Position numbers and translations under genes: made by a program. Below, one piece after another: positions 1-5,563 of a stretch of DNA of 5,563 nt (positions are counted from its first letter, which is position 1; every line of letters begins with the position of its first letter). Origin of the DNA: Gammaproteobacteria bacterium (lineage in GTDB: Bacteria; Pseudomonadota; Gammaproteobacteria; Pseudomonadales; Pseudohongiellaceae); contig NZNL01000030.1 of the NCBI GenBank assembly GCA_002694855.1, positions 38,416-43,978 on the forward strand. The letters are read 5' to 3'. The notes under the pieces were generated by a model. That model had not been told where the DNA came from. It did no database searches and saw only the letters and a program-made list of their open reading frames with translations.

Positions 1-900
1 ACGCATGACGGTATTGTTAGCGGCGATGCGCTTTCCTATGACATTTTCTCCGCCGTAGGTAAAACCATTAACCGTATAGGTGAAACCACAGCCGATGGCG
101 GCGTTGATATTCTGGGCGGATTAAAAGCAGAAATGATACTGGCAACGGGTCACTCGCAGTCTGCCAGTCGCTTGGCCATCTATCTCAACAATGTTCATCC
201 GCTTGAACCTGTCTATGATGGGGTGATGGTACACGGGGGAGGTGGGCGAATTCGTGATGACCAGGAAGTCAAAATTTTTAAGATAATGGCGGAAACTGAT
301 ATGCCGAGGCGAGCGGCCGCACCGCAGCCGAACACTGAGACGTTTCATCAATGGGAGATAGCAGGAAGTTCCCATGTCGATATACCATTTGAAATCGAAT
401 GGTCGAAAGTAAGGTTGCTGAGAGAAGGTTTGCCAATGGTTGATCCTGCTCCGCGTGATCCGGGATGTGAACTACCAGCCCATAGCAGAGTTCCTTTTCG
501 TGACGTCATGAACGCGGCGTTTGAACACCTTGTTCGCTGGGTGAGAGAAGATATTTCTCCACCTGCTGCTGACCCGTTGCAAGTGGCTCGTATGATGCCA
601 AATGTAACCTTTGCCAGGGACGATTCTGGGAACATACTAGGGGGTATTCGCCTGGCAGCGCATGTTGTGGCGACAGCTAAAAATACAGGAATGAATAGCG
701 GGACAAACGGCTTCTGCTTTCTATATGGCTCCCACGAGCCATTCGATCAGGCAACAATAGATCGACTCTATCCGAACCAAGAAGCCTATGTGAACGCGGT
801 AAAAGAAGTTGTCAGCGAGAACATTGAGGATGGGTATATTCTGCCATATGCGGCACAACGCACAATCAGCGAGGCGGAGGCATCTGATATCGGTCGTTGA
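1..900 (+). CDS. Alpha/beta hydrolase domain protein (PF20091 type), 5'-truncated
   Basis: The frame is open from the first base of the window and ends at TGA 898-900, giving 299 residues of a protein whose N-terminus lies upstream. An ATG at 133 is internal: the codons before it encode family-like sequence running straight into the nucleophile strand. Seen: a nucleophile elbow GHSQS at fragment residues 50-54 (candidate Ser52) followed by ASRLAIYLNNVHPL, an acidic AETD segment near residues 97-100 that could hold the catalytic acid, and WEIAGSSHVD with candidate catalytic His125. Later come a GNILGGIR block and a C-terminal GSHEPF/RLYPNQEAYV segment. This order matches the proteins annotated simply as 'alpha/beta hydrolase domain', usually about 450 residues or more, so about one third is missing. 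The substrate is unknown; an ester or lactone is likely. Its stop faces the end of the SRPBCC gene across only 9 bases. The family call is firm, the reaction is not. Confidence 0.85.
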   Translation, partial: THDGIVSGDALSYDIFSAVGKTINRIGETTADGGVDILGGLKAEMILATGHSQSASRLAIYLNNVHPLEPVYDGVMVHGGGGRIRDDQEVKIFKIMAETDMPRRAAAPQPNTETFHQWEIAGSSHVDIPFEIEWSKVRLLREGLPMVDPAPRDPGCELPAHSRVPFRDVMNAAFEHLVRWVREDISPPAADPLQVARMMPNVTFARDDSGNILGGIRLAAHVVATAKNTGMNSGTNGFCFLYGSHEPFDQATIDRLYPNQEAYVNAVKEVVSENIEDGYILPYAAQRTISEAEASDIGR

Positions 901-909
901 GCTCTGTGT

Positions 910-1401
910 CTATTTAAATTTAGCAGCTAAAGCGCTGCAACGTGCTGACCACTGTTCCTTGAAAGAATCCTTTTCGTTATAAAGGTTCGCATCCAACTTG
1001 ATTTTCAGCTTGAGACGAGTCTTATTATTTGATTCTAGGAATCGTGCAGTAACTTTACTCTTGCAGCTCGGGTTTAAGCTGTCGCTCCAGCTAAATACCA
1101 GTTTGTTAGGGATATCCAGTTCGATGTATTCACCAGTGTATTCGATTTCAGTGCCTTTACGATTAACCTTAAAAGCAAAATCTCCGCCTTTCCTTACTTT
1201 GTTTTCTAGACTGACGACATGCTCCTGCTGAACCTTGGGGCCAAACATCCATTCGCCGATAAAGACTGGTATTAACCAGTAGTCAAATACTTTTTGATTG
1301 GTGGCGTTAACAGTTTTGGTGAGATAGATATTGGTGGTTTTGCTGATTGGGGCTGGAGGTAGCGATTGTTCCCCGAACATGGGGAGCTGATCATTGACCA
1401 T
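910..1401 (-). CDS. AHSA1/SRPBCC-domain protein in a sulfite-oxidase operon
   Basis: The 163-residue product has the START-like SRPBCC (AHSA1) pattern. It shows an opening strand and helix (NIYLTKTVNATNQKVFDYW, about 24-42), then GEWMFGP (about 49-55). After these come a strand series with GGDFAFKVNRKG, EYTGEYIELDIPNKLVFSW (about 87-105) and KVTARF. The end is a C-terminal helix around EQWSARCSALAAKF. The family binds hydrophobic ligands or acts as an Hsp90-cochaperone-like fold; many bacterial members have no known role. The chosen ATG at 1401 overlaps the end of the cytochrome gene by 11 bases, which suggests translational coupling, since no clear Shine-Dalgarno sequence precedes it. ATG 1380 is an alternative start. 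The same frame stays open up to 1665, but the residues encoded there look unlike SRPBCC and lie antiparallel-free within the cytochrome gene in another frame, so a longer start is unlikely. No signal peptide is visible, so it is probably cytoplasmic although its two upstream partners are exported. Function unknown. Confidence 0.83.
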   Translation of the reverse strand: MVNDQLPMFGEQSLPPAPISKTTNIYLTKTVNATNQKVFDYWLIPVFIGEWMFGPKVQQEHVVSLENKVRKGGDFAFKVNRKGTEIEYTGEYIELDIPNKLVFSWSDSLNPSCKSKVTARFLESNNKTRLKLKIKLDANLYNEKDSFKEQWSARCSALAAKFK

Positions 1402-1792
1402 TCTGCGAGTCCGTTGCGTAGGGGTTTTCCGGCAACAGGTTAGTGGCGAGACCAGCCCTGCGAGTTGAAGCTTTTTGGCCATAGTTGTTGGCGAGATAAT
1501 CAAGGATAGAGTTTTCAGTGGCTTCGGATAACTCATGTAAGCCCTGTGTTTCCTGCATCCATACAATTCGACTTTTCCATACTGCCCGATTTCCCGAGTT
1601 TTGCGTGATAAGCAAAGTCGAATGGCATTCAGTGCAGTTAGCCTGCACCAATTCCCAGCCTTCACTCATAATTAGTCCCGTTACTCGATCACTTTCTTGG
1701 GCATGACTCAGCTTGTCAATGCCGATTGGCATCGCCGCGACCACTACTGCTAAAAACATGAGCCGAGTTAAATTTAACAAGAGACGCAGCAC
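1391..1792 (-). CDS. Small mono-haem cytochrome c, likely SorB-type subunit of sulfite dehydrogenase
   Basis: The 133-residue product has an N-terminal signal peptide: Arg3 and Arg10, a hydrophobic run LMFLAVVVAAMP (about 11-22), and probable cleavage near SHAQ (29-32). One CTECH haem-attachment motif lies at 53-57, with Met79 in IVWMQETQGL as the likely distal axial ligand. The motif ENSILDYLANNYG (about 93-105) and a tail RRAGL...LLPENPY resemble the small cytochromes encoded beside sulfite-oxidase-type molybdoenzymes. In that role it would take electrons from the molybdenum subunit in the periplasm and pass them to the respiratory chain. The start is GTG, directly abutting the TAG stop of the molybdenum subunit gene, with a weak AGG (1801-1803) 8 bases upstream. 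An ATG at 1759 would remove the positive n-region of the signal. The haem protein call is firm; the SorB role rests on the neighbour and family resemblance. Confidence 0.88.
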   Translation of the reverse strand: MLRLLLNLTRLMFLAVVVAAMPIGIDKLSHAQESDRVTGLIMSEGWELVQANCTECHSTLLITQNSGNRAVWKSRIVWMQETQGLHELSEATENSILDYLANNYGQKASTRRAGLATNLLPENPYATDSQNGQ

Positions 1793-3106
1793 CTATACGG
1801 CCTGGACAGCTATTCGATGGCAGGCATTATTGAGATAGCCACGTGGATTCCATCCTGGTACTACCATCGGTTGTGAACGACCCTGTTCGTCCATTGCTCT
1901 GGACCAGATTTCATAGTAACCAGGTTCTGGGAACTGTACCCAGGATTGCCAGTGTTGCCACGCGAGGCGATTGCTGACTGGGCGCAGCGCGGTGGGCAAC
2001 CAAGTTGCACCGAAATCAATGGAAATAAACACTGCGCTAACCTGATTGTCGCCAGCCCAAGCGTGCCCTCGCACAGTTAATCGCTGACGATAATCGTGAG
2101 AGACTCCGGACTGGGGAAACGTCGTGAGGGATTTTACTATCATGGATTCAATAATACGCATGTCCTCATTAGCCACCCGACTACCCGGAGCAACTGAGAC
2201 AGAGGGGACAGAGTAGGAGGGTGCGGCCATTTTTTCACCATCATGAACTCGGTCTCTCACTACGAGTCGATTCAGCCATTTACCTGATACTGACCCTGGC
2301 CAGCCCGCACACACCATACGTAGTGGATACCCATTCTGCAGAGGAATGTCTTCGCCGTTCATTGCCCAGGCTATGAGAGATTCCCGTTCCATGGCTTTGG
2401 CAATGGGTACGCCGCGAGAAATCGGATCGAGTCCAGGGTTACCACTGGTGTGAGAGTCAGCTCCGTAGTAACCAACGTAAACCGCATCTTGAGCAACTGA
2501 GCAATAATTCAGGACATCTCTGAGCCGCACTCCAGTGAAGCTAGGGCAGCCTACAGCCCCCGTCGTCCATTGATTGCCGCTAGCAGCCGGGACGAATTCA
2601 TTTCTGCCATTGCCCCCACATTCTAGTTGCAATTGCAGTGTGACTTCTTCAAAGCGTGCTTTGAGATCAGCTATTGTAAATGTGGTAGGTCGTAGGCAGG
2701 ATTCCCCCCCAACCTCCAGTTGCCAAGATTGAGGATCGGTATTTTCAGGGAGCAGACCATTATTGCGGATAAACATGTAGCGGTTCGGAGTGATATCATC
2801 ATCCAACAAATGCGCCGGGGTTTCTGCGTTGACTGGGCGATCATTAAGAATGATTAGTCCTTCTTTGCCTTCGATCCTATCAGGGGCATTGTCGGCGGCA
2901 AATGCTGCGGGAATGAGGCCGGCCGGCAAGAATCTCCCATAAGGAATAGCAGTTCCAACAGCGGCGGTCATTGCCATCAACGCGCTATTGTTAAGAAAAC
3001 CGCGACGAGTTAATGCACTGGTCCTCCTGCCCCAGAGCAGACGATCTGCCTCTATCGGATCCTTGCTGTAGAGCTTATTTATTTCGTAATTTGTTTCTTT
3101 CTTCAT
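1793..3106 (-). CDS. Sulfite-oxidase-family molybdopterin enzyme, Tat-exported (SorA/SoxC-like)
   Basis: The 437-residue product fits bacterial sulfite oxidases and sulfite dehydrogenases. A twin-arginine signal TRRGFL (33-38) is followed by a hydrophobic stretch and probable cleavage near AAFA/AD (about 70). The molybdopterin domain (about 100-285) has FIRNNG (112-117), the Mo-ligand cysteine Cys163 in LECGGNGR, GNQWTTGAVG (177-186), and NGYPLRMVCAGWPG with SGKWL (258-278). The C-terminal Mo-co dimerisation domain (about 322-437) has VKSLTTFP, RGHAWAG, DFGATW, FPEPGYYEIW and WNPRGYLNNACHRI. The likely reaction is two-electron oxidation of sulfite to sulfate in the periplasm, with the adjacent cytochrome as acceptor. 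Start: ATG 3106 has AGGA (3117-3120) 10 bases upstream; an in-frame TTG at 3112 lies only 4 bases from it and is less likely. Some positions (RNNG; Ile-Ser-Arg before GVPIAKAM, where I recall animal enzymes carrying an active-site Tyr) look closer to SoxC or other relatives than to classical SorA, so the exact substrate is uncertain. Confidence 0.9.
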   Translation of the reverse strand: MKKETNYEINKLYSKDPIEADRLLWGRRTSALTRRGFLNNSALMAMTAAVGTAIPYGRFLPAGLIPAAFAADNAPDRIEGKEGLIILNDRPVNAETPAHLLDDDITPNRYMFIRNNGLLPENTDPQSWQLEVGGESCLRPTTFTIADLKARFEEVTLQLQLECGGNGRNEFVPAASGNQWTTGAVGCPSFTGVRLRDVLNYCSVAQDAVYVGYYGADSHTSGNPGLDPISRGVPIAKAMERESLIAWAMNGEDIPLQNGYPLRMVCAGWPGSVSGKWLNRLVVRDRVHDGEKMAAPSYSVPSVSVAPGSRVANEDMRIIESMIVKSLTTFPQSGVSHDYRQRLTVRGHAWAGDNQVSAVFISIDFGATWLPTALRPVSNRLAWQHWQSWVQFPEPGYYEIWSRAMDEQGRSQPMVVPGWNPRGYLNNACHRIAVQAV

Positions 3107-3116
3107 CGCCAATTTT

Positions 3117-3120
3117 TCCT
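3117..3120 (-). promoter_or_regulatory. Ribosome binding site that selects ATG 3106
   Basis: On the minus strand the sequence reads AGGA, 10 bases before ATG 3106 and only 4 bases before TTG 3112. The spacing favours the ATG as the start of the molybdenum subunit, two residues shorter than the longest reading. Confidence 0.5.
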
Positions 3121-3208
3121 AGAGCCACAAGGAGATGTATTACAAGTAAAACAATTAAGGAGGATAACGCTCGCTTGGACTAATACAATTGCAGCGAGGT
3201 TATCAAAT

Positions 3209-3298
3209 ATGCTGAATAAGGTCCAAGTTGAGTCTGACTTAAACGGGATTAATGAGTTTCAGCAGGAAACGGTCTGTATTCCTGTTATCGACTGTTAG
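3209..3298 (+). CDS. Candidate 29-residue peptide frame, doubtful
   Basis: An ATG at 3209 has GAGG (3196-3199) 9 bases upstream and opens 29 codons ending at TAG 3296-3298. The product is acidic and polar at first (SDLNGINEFQQE) and ends CIPVIDC, with two cysteines six residues apart and the last one C-terminal. The same frame is open well upstream of the ATG, without a better start. It lies in a gap between two minus-strand genes and overlaps the last 4 bases of the DUF2214-like gene. No family is recognised. A short frame with a start signal in an AT-rich gap can easily arise by chance, so this is listed only as a candidate. Confidence 0.15.
   Translation: MLNKVQVESDLNGINEFQQETVCIPVIDC
3261..3286 (-). 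terminator. Weak hairpin just after the DUF2214-like gene, possible terminator
   Basis: AGCAGGAA (3261-3268) pairs with TTCCTGTT (3279-3286): eight pairs including one G-T, around a 10-base loop, starting 9 bases past the stop of the minus-strand gene ending at 3295. No run of U follows the stem on the minus strand, so it is not a classical intrinsic terminator. It also lies within the doubtful peptide frame. Confidence 0.2.
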
Positions 3299-3732
3299 GA
3301 ACTTAGACCAATTCCACGAGCCATTAGTGATGCTGTTATTGAAATAAAAACGAGAAGCACCAGCTCTATCCTGATAAGCATCTGGATTGATCGCGGTACG
3401 GGAATCTCTCGGTTCTTGGCCCTGTAATTTCTTACAAAGAATAGCGATGGAAAGACAGAAAGCAAGGCAATGAAGGCAAACAGACCCAGTTTGAGCAGGA
3501 ATAAAGGATTAAGTGCATAGAATTCGGCGGGTTTCCCTACCCAAAGCCAAAGTACCAGACCAAAAACAAAAGCCAGGACTGCACTCAGACTATAAATTGC
3601 ATTCACTTTTGCCAGATTATGGGCATCTTCATCCTTAATAACGGGTTTGATGGCCATGTTTTTTATGATGAGCGCGCCCGCGAGACTAAAGATGGCCAGG
3701 AAATGCAGATATCGGAAAAGCGTGTATAGCAT
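3295..3732 (-). CDS. DUF2214-like small integral membrane protein
   Basis: The 145-residue product is strongly hydrophobic, with about four membrane helices near residues 5-25, 44-65, 74-99 and 117-138. It opens with RYLHFLAIFSLAGAL and has a VGKPAEFYALNPLFLLKLGLF segment, a pattern I recognise from the DUF2214 family of predicted inner-membrane proteins of about this length. The family's function is not known. The loop after helix 3 is basic (RNYRAKNREIPVPR), which suggests it faces the cytoplasm. Start: ATG 3732 gives the complete first helix; no clear Shine-Dalgarno sequence is seen before it. It is divergent from the transporter gene across 136 bases and separated by 188 bases from the molybdoenzyme gene downstream on the same strand, so it is probably its own transcription unit. 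His10 in the first helix and His38 in the first loop are the only histidines, so a haem-binding role cannot be judged. Confidence 0.75.
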   Translation of the reverse strand: MLYTLFRYLHFLAIFSLAGALIIKNMAIKPVIKDEDAHNLAKVNAIYSLSAVLAFVFGLVLWLWVGKPAEFYALNPLFLLKLGLFAFIALLSVFPSLFFVRNYRAKNREIPVPRSIQMLIRIELVLLVFISITASLMARGIGLSS

Positions 3733-3868
3733 GGGCTAATGATACTGGAATTGGGGAAGTTGAGCTTAAATAAGTGCGGTAATTGGTAAAACCTTGGTAT
3801 GCTTCAGCGTTCTACACGTCGGGTCGGATACAACTAATAACTGAAAGAACAAAGGGCTGGAGGAAATA
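3733..3868. other. Divergent intergenic region, 136 bases
   Basis: This gap lies between the DUF2214-like gene (minus) and the transporter gene (plus) and must carry the promoters of both if each is transcribed separately. I find no convincing -35/-10 pair in either direction and no clear operator palindrome. Two very short plus-strand frames (ATG 3739, 16 codons; ATG 3799, 12 codons) have no ribosome binding site worth the name and are not called. Confidence 0.4.
3859..3863 (+). promoter_or_regulatory. Strong Shine-Dalgarno for the MHS transporter
   Basis: GGAGG lies 5 bases before ATG 3869 and fixes this start. It is the best ribosome binding site in the window. Confidence 0.8.
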
Positions 3869-5236
3869 ATGTCTAGTGACATAAATACACCCCAAAATGG
3901 AATGGTAAAAGATGTAGAGCTGAAATCCAGTATGCGCAAAGTTGCCATTACGGCTCTGGCGGGGACCAGTATCGAATGGTATGACTTCTTCTTATACGCT
4001 ACGGCAGCCGCGCTGGTGTTTCCATCCGTATTTTTCCCAGAATTTTCTCCAACCACGGGCCTTATCCTGTCATTTTTGACCTTTGCTGCCGGATTTATAG
4101 CCAGGCCGGTAGGTGGTGTCCTGTTTGGCCATTTTGGAGATCGTATTGGGCGCAAGCGCACACTCGTCATTGCTCTAATGGTTATGGGAGTGGCCTCAAC
4201 AATGATTGGGCTATTGCCAACTTACGCGACAATTGGCGTTGCTGCACCGATCATTCTGACGCTACTGCGTTTTACCCAGGGTCTGGCGATTGGCGGCCAG
4301 TGGGGTGGTGCCATGTTGCTTGTCACCGAGAGCGCTCCGGCGGACCAACGTGGTTGGTATGGCGCTTATGCGCAGGCAGGAGCGCCGGTCGGAGTCATTC
4401 TGGCAAACTTGGCCTTTATTATTATAAGCAGATCGGTCTCGGATGAATTTTTCATGGCTTGGGGTTGGCGCATTCCCTTCTTAGCAAGTGTTGCATTAAT
4501 TGGTATCAGCATGTACGTGCAACTAAATCTGGAAGATACCAAAGCCTTTAAGGAACTCGAGGCGCAGAGAGAAAAACGCCAGTTCGATGCAACAGACACC
4601 CACCAACCCGTGAAGCGCTCCCCGGTGCTAGAGGCAATTCGCAAATATCCCAAGCGAATAGCATTGGCGGCTGGAGCCTTTTTGTCAGTCCAAGTGTCCT
4701 TCTATATATTGATTGCTTTTATCATCAGTTATGGAATCGACCCGGACGGGGCAAATGTGAGCCGAAACACCATGTTGGCTGCTCTGCTGATAGCCTCGGC
4801 ACTCCAGATACCCGCCCAGTTTTGGGCCTCAGGGTATTCTGATCGTCATGGACGACGCGGTATATTCATGCTGGGTGCCATTCTCACCGGAGTCTGGGCA
4901 TTCGCCCTGTTTCCGTTAGTGGCCACCGGTAATTTTTTGCTGATAGTACTGGGTATTTGCGGCGGGCTAGTATTTCTAGGCTTCATGTACGGGCCGCAAG
5001 CTGCGTTTTTTACAGAATTATTCAGCACTGAAGTACGCTATTCAGGTGCTTCTCTTGGTTACCAGCTAGGGGCCATTCTAGGCGGAGCGTTCGCCCCAAC
5101 TATTGCCGTATATCTGTGGAGGGAATATGCCATAGTCTGGGTTTCAGTTTATATTGCTGTAGCTTCAGCTTTGGCCCTGCTATCAGTATTGATGCTAACG
5201 GAAACCTACAAAACGAGTCTGTCTGCTACCGAGTAG
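3869..5236 (+). CDS. MFS transporter, metabolite:H+ symporter (MHS) family
   Basis: The 455-residue product has the usual length and 12-helix pattern of MHS-family MFS permeases. Seen: TSIEWYDFFLYATAAALVF in helix 1 (33-51), ARPVGG followed by the loop 2-3 motif GHFGDRIGRKR (87-97), RFTQGLAIGGQWGGA (134-148), a long hydrophilic central loop (about 221-262), a second-half loop motif SGYSDRHGRR (321-330), and ELFSTEVRYSGASLGYQLG (383-401) near helix 11. The family imports organic acids and zwitterions (2-oxoglutarate, dicarboxylates, shikimate, proline/betaine) with protons across the inner membrane. Which one is carried here cannot be read from sequence. The FMN-dependent 2-hydroxy-acid dehydrogenase that begins 49 bases downstream on the same strand suggests a hydroxy-acid substrate (inference). 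No terminator is seen between them, so co-transcription is likely. Confidence 0.93.
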   Translation: MSSDINTPQNGMVKDVELKSSMRKVAITALAGTSIEWYDFFLYATAAALVFPSVFFPEFSPTTGLILSFLTFAAGFIARPVGGVLFGHFGDRIGRKRTLVIALMVMGVASTMIGLLPTYATIGVAAPIILTLLRFTQGLAIGGQWGGAMLLVTESAPADQRGWYGAYAQAGAPVGVILANLAFIIISRSVSDEFFMAWGWRIPFLASVALIGISMYVQLNLEDTKAFKELEAQREKRQFDATDTHQPVKRSPVLEAIRKYPKRIALAAGAFLSVQVSFYILIAFIISYGIDPDGANVSRNTMLAALLIASALQIPAQFWASGYSDRHGRRGIFMLGAILTGVWAFALFPLVATGNFLLIVLGICGGLVFLGFMYGPQAAFFTELFSTEVRYSGASLGYQLGAILGGAFAPTIAVYLWREYAIVWVSVYIAVASALALLSVLMLTETYKTSLSATE

Positions 5237-5273
5237 GGAAAATCAGTATTGCAGGTTTAGTTAACGTTACAAA

Positions 5274-5277
5274 GAGG
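5274..5277 (+). promoter_or_regulatory. Ribosome binding site that selects the TTG start at 5286
   Basis: GAGG within AGAGGA lies 8 bases before TTG 5286. No ATG or GTG occurs in this frame between the in-frame stop at 5262-5264 and the conserved domain, so this site supports an uncommon TTG start. Confidence 0.65.
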
Positions 5278-5285
5278 AAGAGAGA

Positions 5286-5563
5286 TTGGGCATAAAGGAT
5301 TGTCACAACACCGCTGACTTTCGCCAATTGGCTAAAAAAAGACTACCGGCACCATTGTTTCACTATATCGATGGCGGTGCTGACGATGAGGTAACACTAC
5401 GGCGTAACACAGAAGCTTTCGACAATTGCCGACTGATACCGAGTGCGTTGGCAGATCTCACGGGAATGGACCTTAGTGTAAATGTGCTTGGCCAGGACAT
5501 CGATTGGCCGGTGTTTTGTTCACCCACGGCAATGAGTCGTCTGTTTCATCATGAAGGTGAGTG
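5286..5563 (+). CDS. FMN-dependent alpha-hydroxy-acid dehydrogenase (lactate dehydrogenase/glycolate oxidase family), 3'-truncated
   Basis: Ninety-two N-terminal residues are present and the frame runs off the window; full members have about 350-400 residues. Seen: DFRQLAKKRLP (11-21), HYIDGGADDEVTLRRNTEAF (26-45), and PVFCSPTAMSRLFHHEGE (75-92). Aligned by eye with spinach glycolate oxidase, Tyr27 falls on the substrate-binding Tyr24, and SPTAM on the APTAM segment that contacts FMN. The family oxidises L-2-hydroxy acids (lactate, glycolate, mandelate and others) to 2-oxo acids, passing electrons to oxygen, a quinone or a cytochrome. The catalytic His/Arg region is outside the window, so substrate and acceptor cannot be judged. 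The start is TTG at 5286 with a well-placed GAGG; an in-frame stop at 5262-5264 rules out a start much further upstream. It follows the MHS transporter by 49 bases, which fits uptake and oxidation of the same acid. Confidence 0.88.
   Translation, partial: MGIKDCHNTADFRQLAKKRLPAPLFHYIDGGADDEVTLRRNTEAFDNCRLIPSALADLTGMDLSVNVLGQDIDWPVFCSPTAMSRLFHHEGE

Larger units (their letters stand above)
3107..3294. other. Intergenic region upstream of the molybdoenzyme operon, 188 bases
   Basis: The gap is AT-rich and must carry the promoter of the molybdenum subunit/cytochrome/SRPBCC set unless the genes read through from the DUF2214-like gene. On the minus strand a loose TTGTAT-N16-TATCCT pair can be drawn (about 3163-3190), but it matches the consensus poorly and I do not call it. 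It also holds the weak hairpin and the doubtful 29-codon frame listed separately. Confidence 0.4.

Noticed and set aside
923..938. GCAGC/GCTGC stem near the convergent gene ends
   Set aside because: Only five pairs, inside the SRPBCC coding region and without a T-run, so not supported as a terminator.
1402..1665. An open 5' extension of the SRPBCC frame reaching an ATG at 1665
   Set aside because: The extra 88 residues would overlap most of the cytochrome gene in another frame, look unlike any SRPBCC N-terminus and contain no domain; ATG 1401 gives the expected family length.
3107..3112. TTG 3112 as start of the molybdenum subunit
   Set aside because: It lies only 4 bases from the AGGA, whereas ATG 3106 has usable spacing; the difference is two residues.
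3129..3148. AAGGAG followed by ATG 3135 on the plus strand
   Set aside because: The frame stops after four codons.
3174..3227. Inverted repeat CTTGGAC...GTCCAAG with 40 bases between
   Set aside because: A seven-base match is about what chance gives in a gap of this size; the arms do not extend.
3869..4170. Long minus-strand open frames opposite the transporter (and similar ones opposite other genes)
   Set aside because: They lie antisense to well-supported domains, carry no recognisable domain and look like shadows of the coding strand.
5262..5269. Eight-base palindrome TAACGTTA before the dehydrogenase gene
   Set aside because: Too short and single-copy to call an operator.

Overview
The window reads as ordinary chromosomal DNA from a free-living, aerobic, Gram-negative bacterium. 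The signs are a Tat-exported molybdoenzyme paired with a secreted c-type cytochrome, an MHS-type MFS transporter, and an FMN-dependent 2-hydroxy-acid dehydrogenase. Protein flavour and mixed base composition suggest a proteobacterium, perhaps a marine gammaproteobacterium, but this is inference. No rRNA, tRNA, CRISPR array, insertion sequence or phage gene was seen.

Layout. (1) Positions 1-900 (+) hold the C-terminal 299 residues of an alpha/beta-hydrolase-domain protein (PF20091 type) with its GHSQS nucleophile elbow. (2) Running toward it on the minus strand is a tight three-gene set, in transcription order: a Tat-exported sulfite-oxidase-family molybdenum subunit (1793-3106), a small mono-haem cytochrome c (1391-1792) and an AHSA1/SRPBCC-domain protein (910-1401). 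The first two genes abut and the last two overlap by 11 bases. (3) A 188-base gap (3107-3294) holds the upstream region of that set and a doubtful 29-codon reading frame on the plus strand. (4) A DUF2214-like four-helix membrane protein lies on the minus strand (3295-3732). (5) Reading away from it on the plus strand are an MHS-family transporter (3869-5236) and, 49 bases later, the N-terminal 92 residues of an FMN-dependent alpha-hydroxy-acid dehydrogenase that starts with TTG at 5286 and runs off the window.

How the genes may work together. The molybdenum subunit and cytochrome look like a SorAB-type periplasmic sulfite:cytochrome c oxidoreductase, with electrons passing to the respiratory chain. 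Some active-site positions look more like SoxC or other relatives than classical SorA, so the substrate should be held open. The transporter and FMN dehydrogenase look like an uptake-and-oxidation pair for a 2-hydroxy acid. The flanking hydrolase may belong to the same catabolic neighbourhood, but nothing in the sequence proves it. The least expected element is the SRPBCC protein coupled to the sulfite-oxidase pair.
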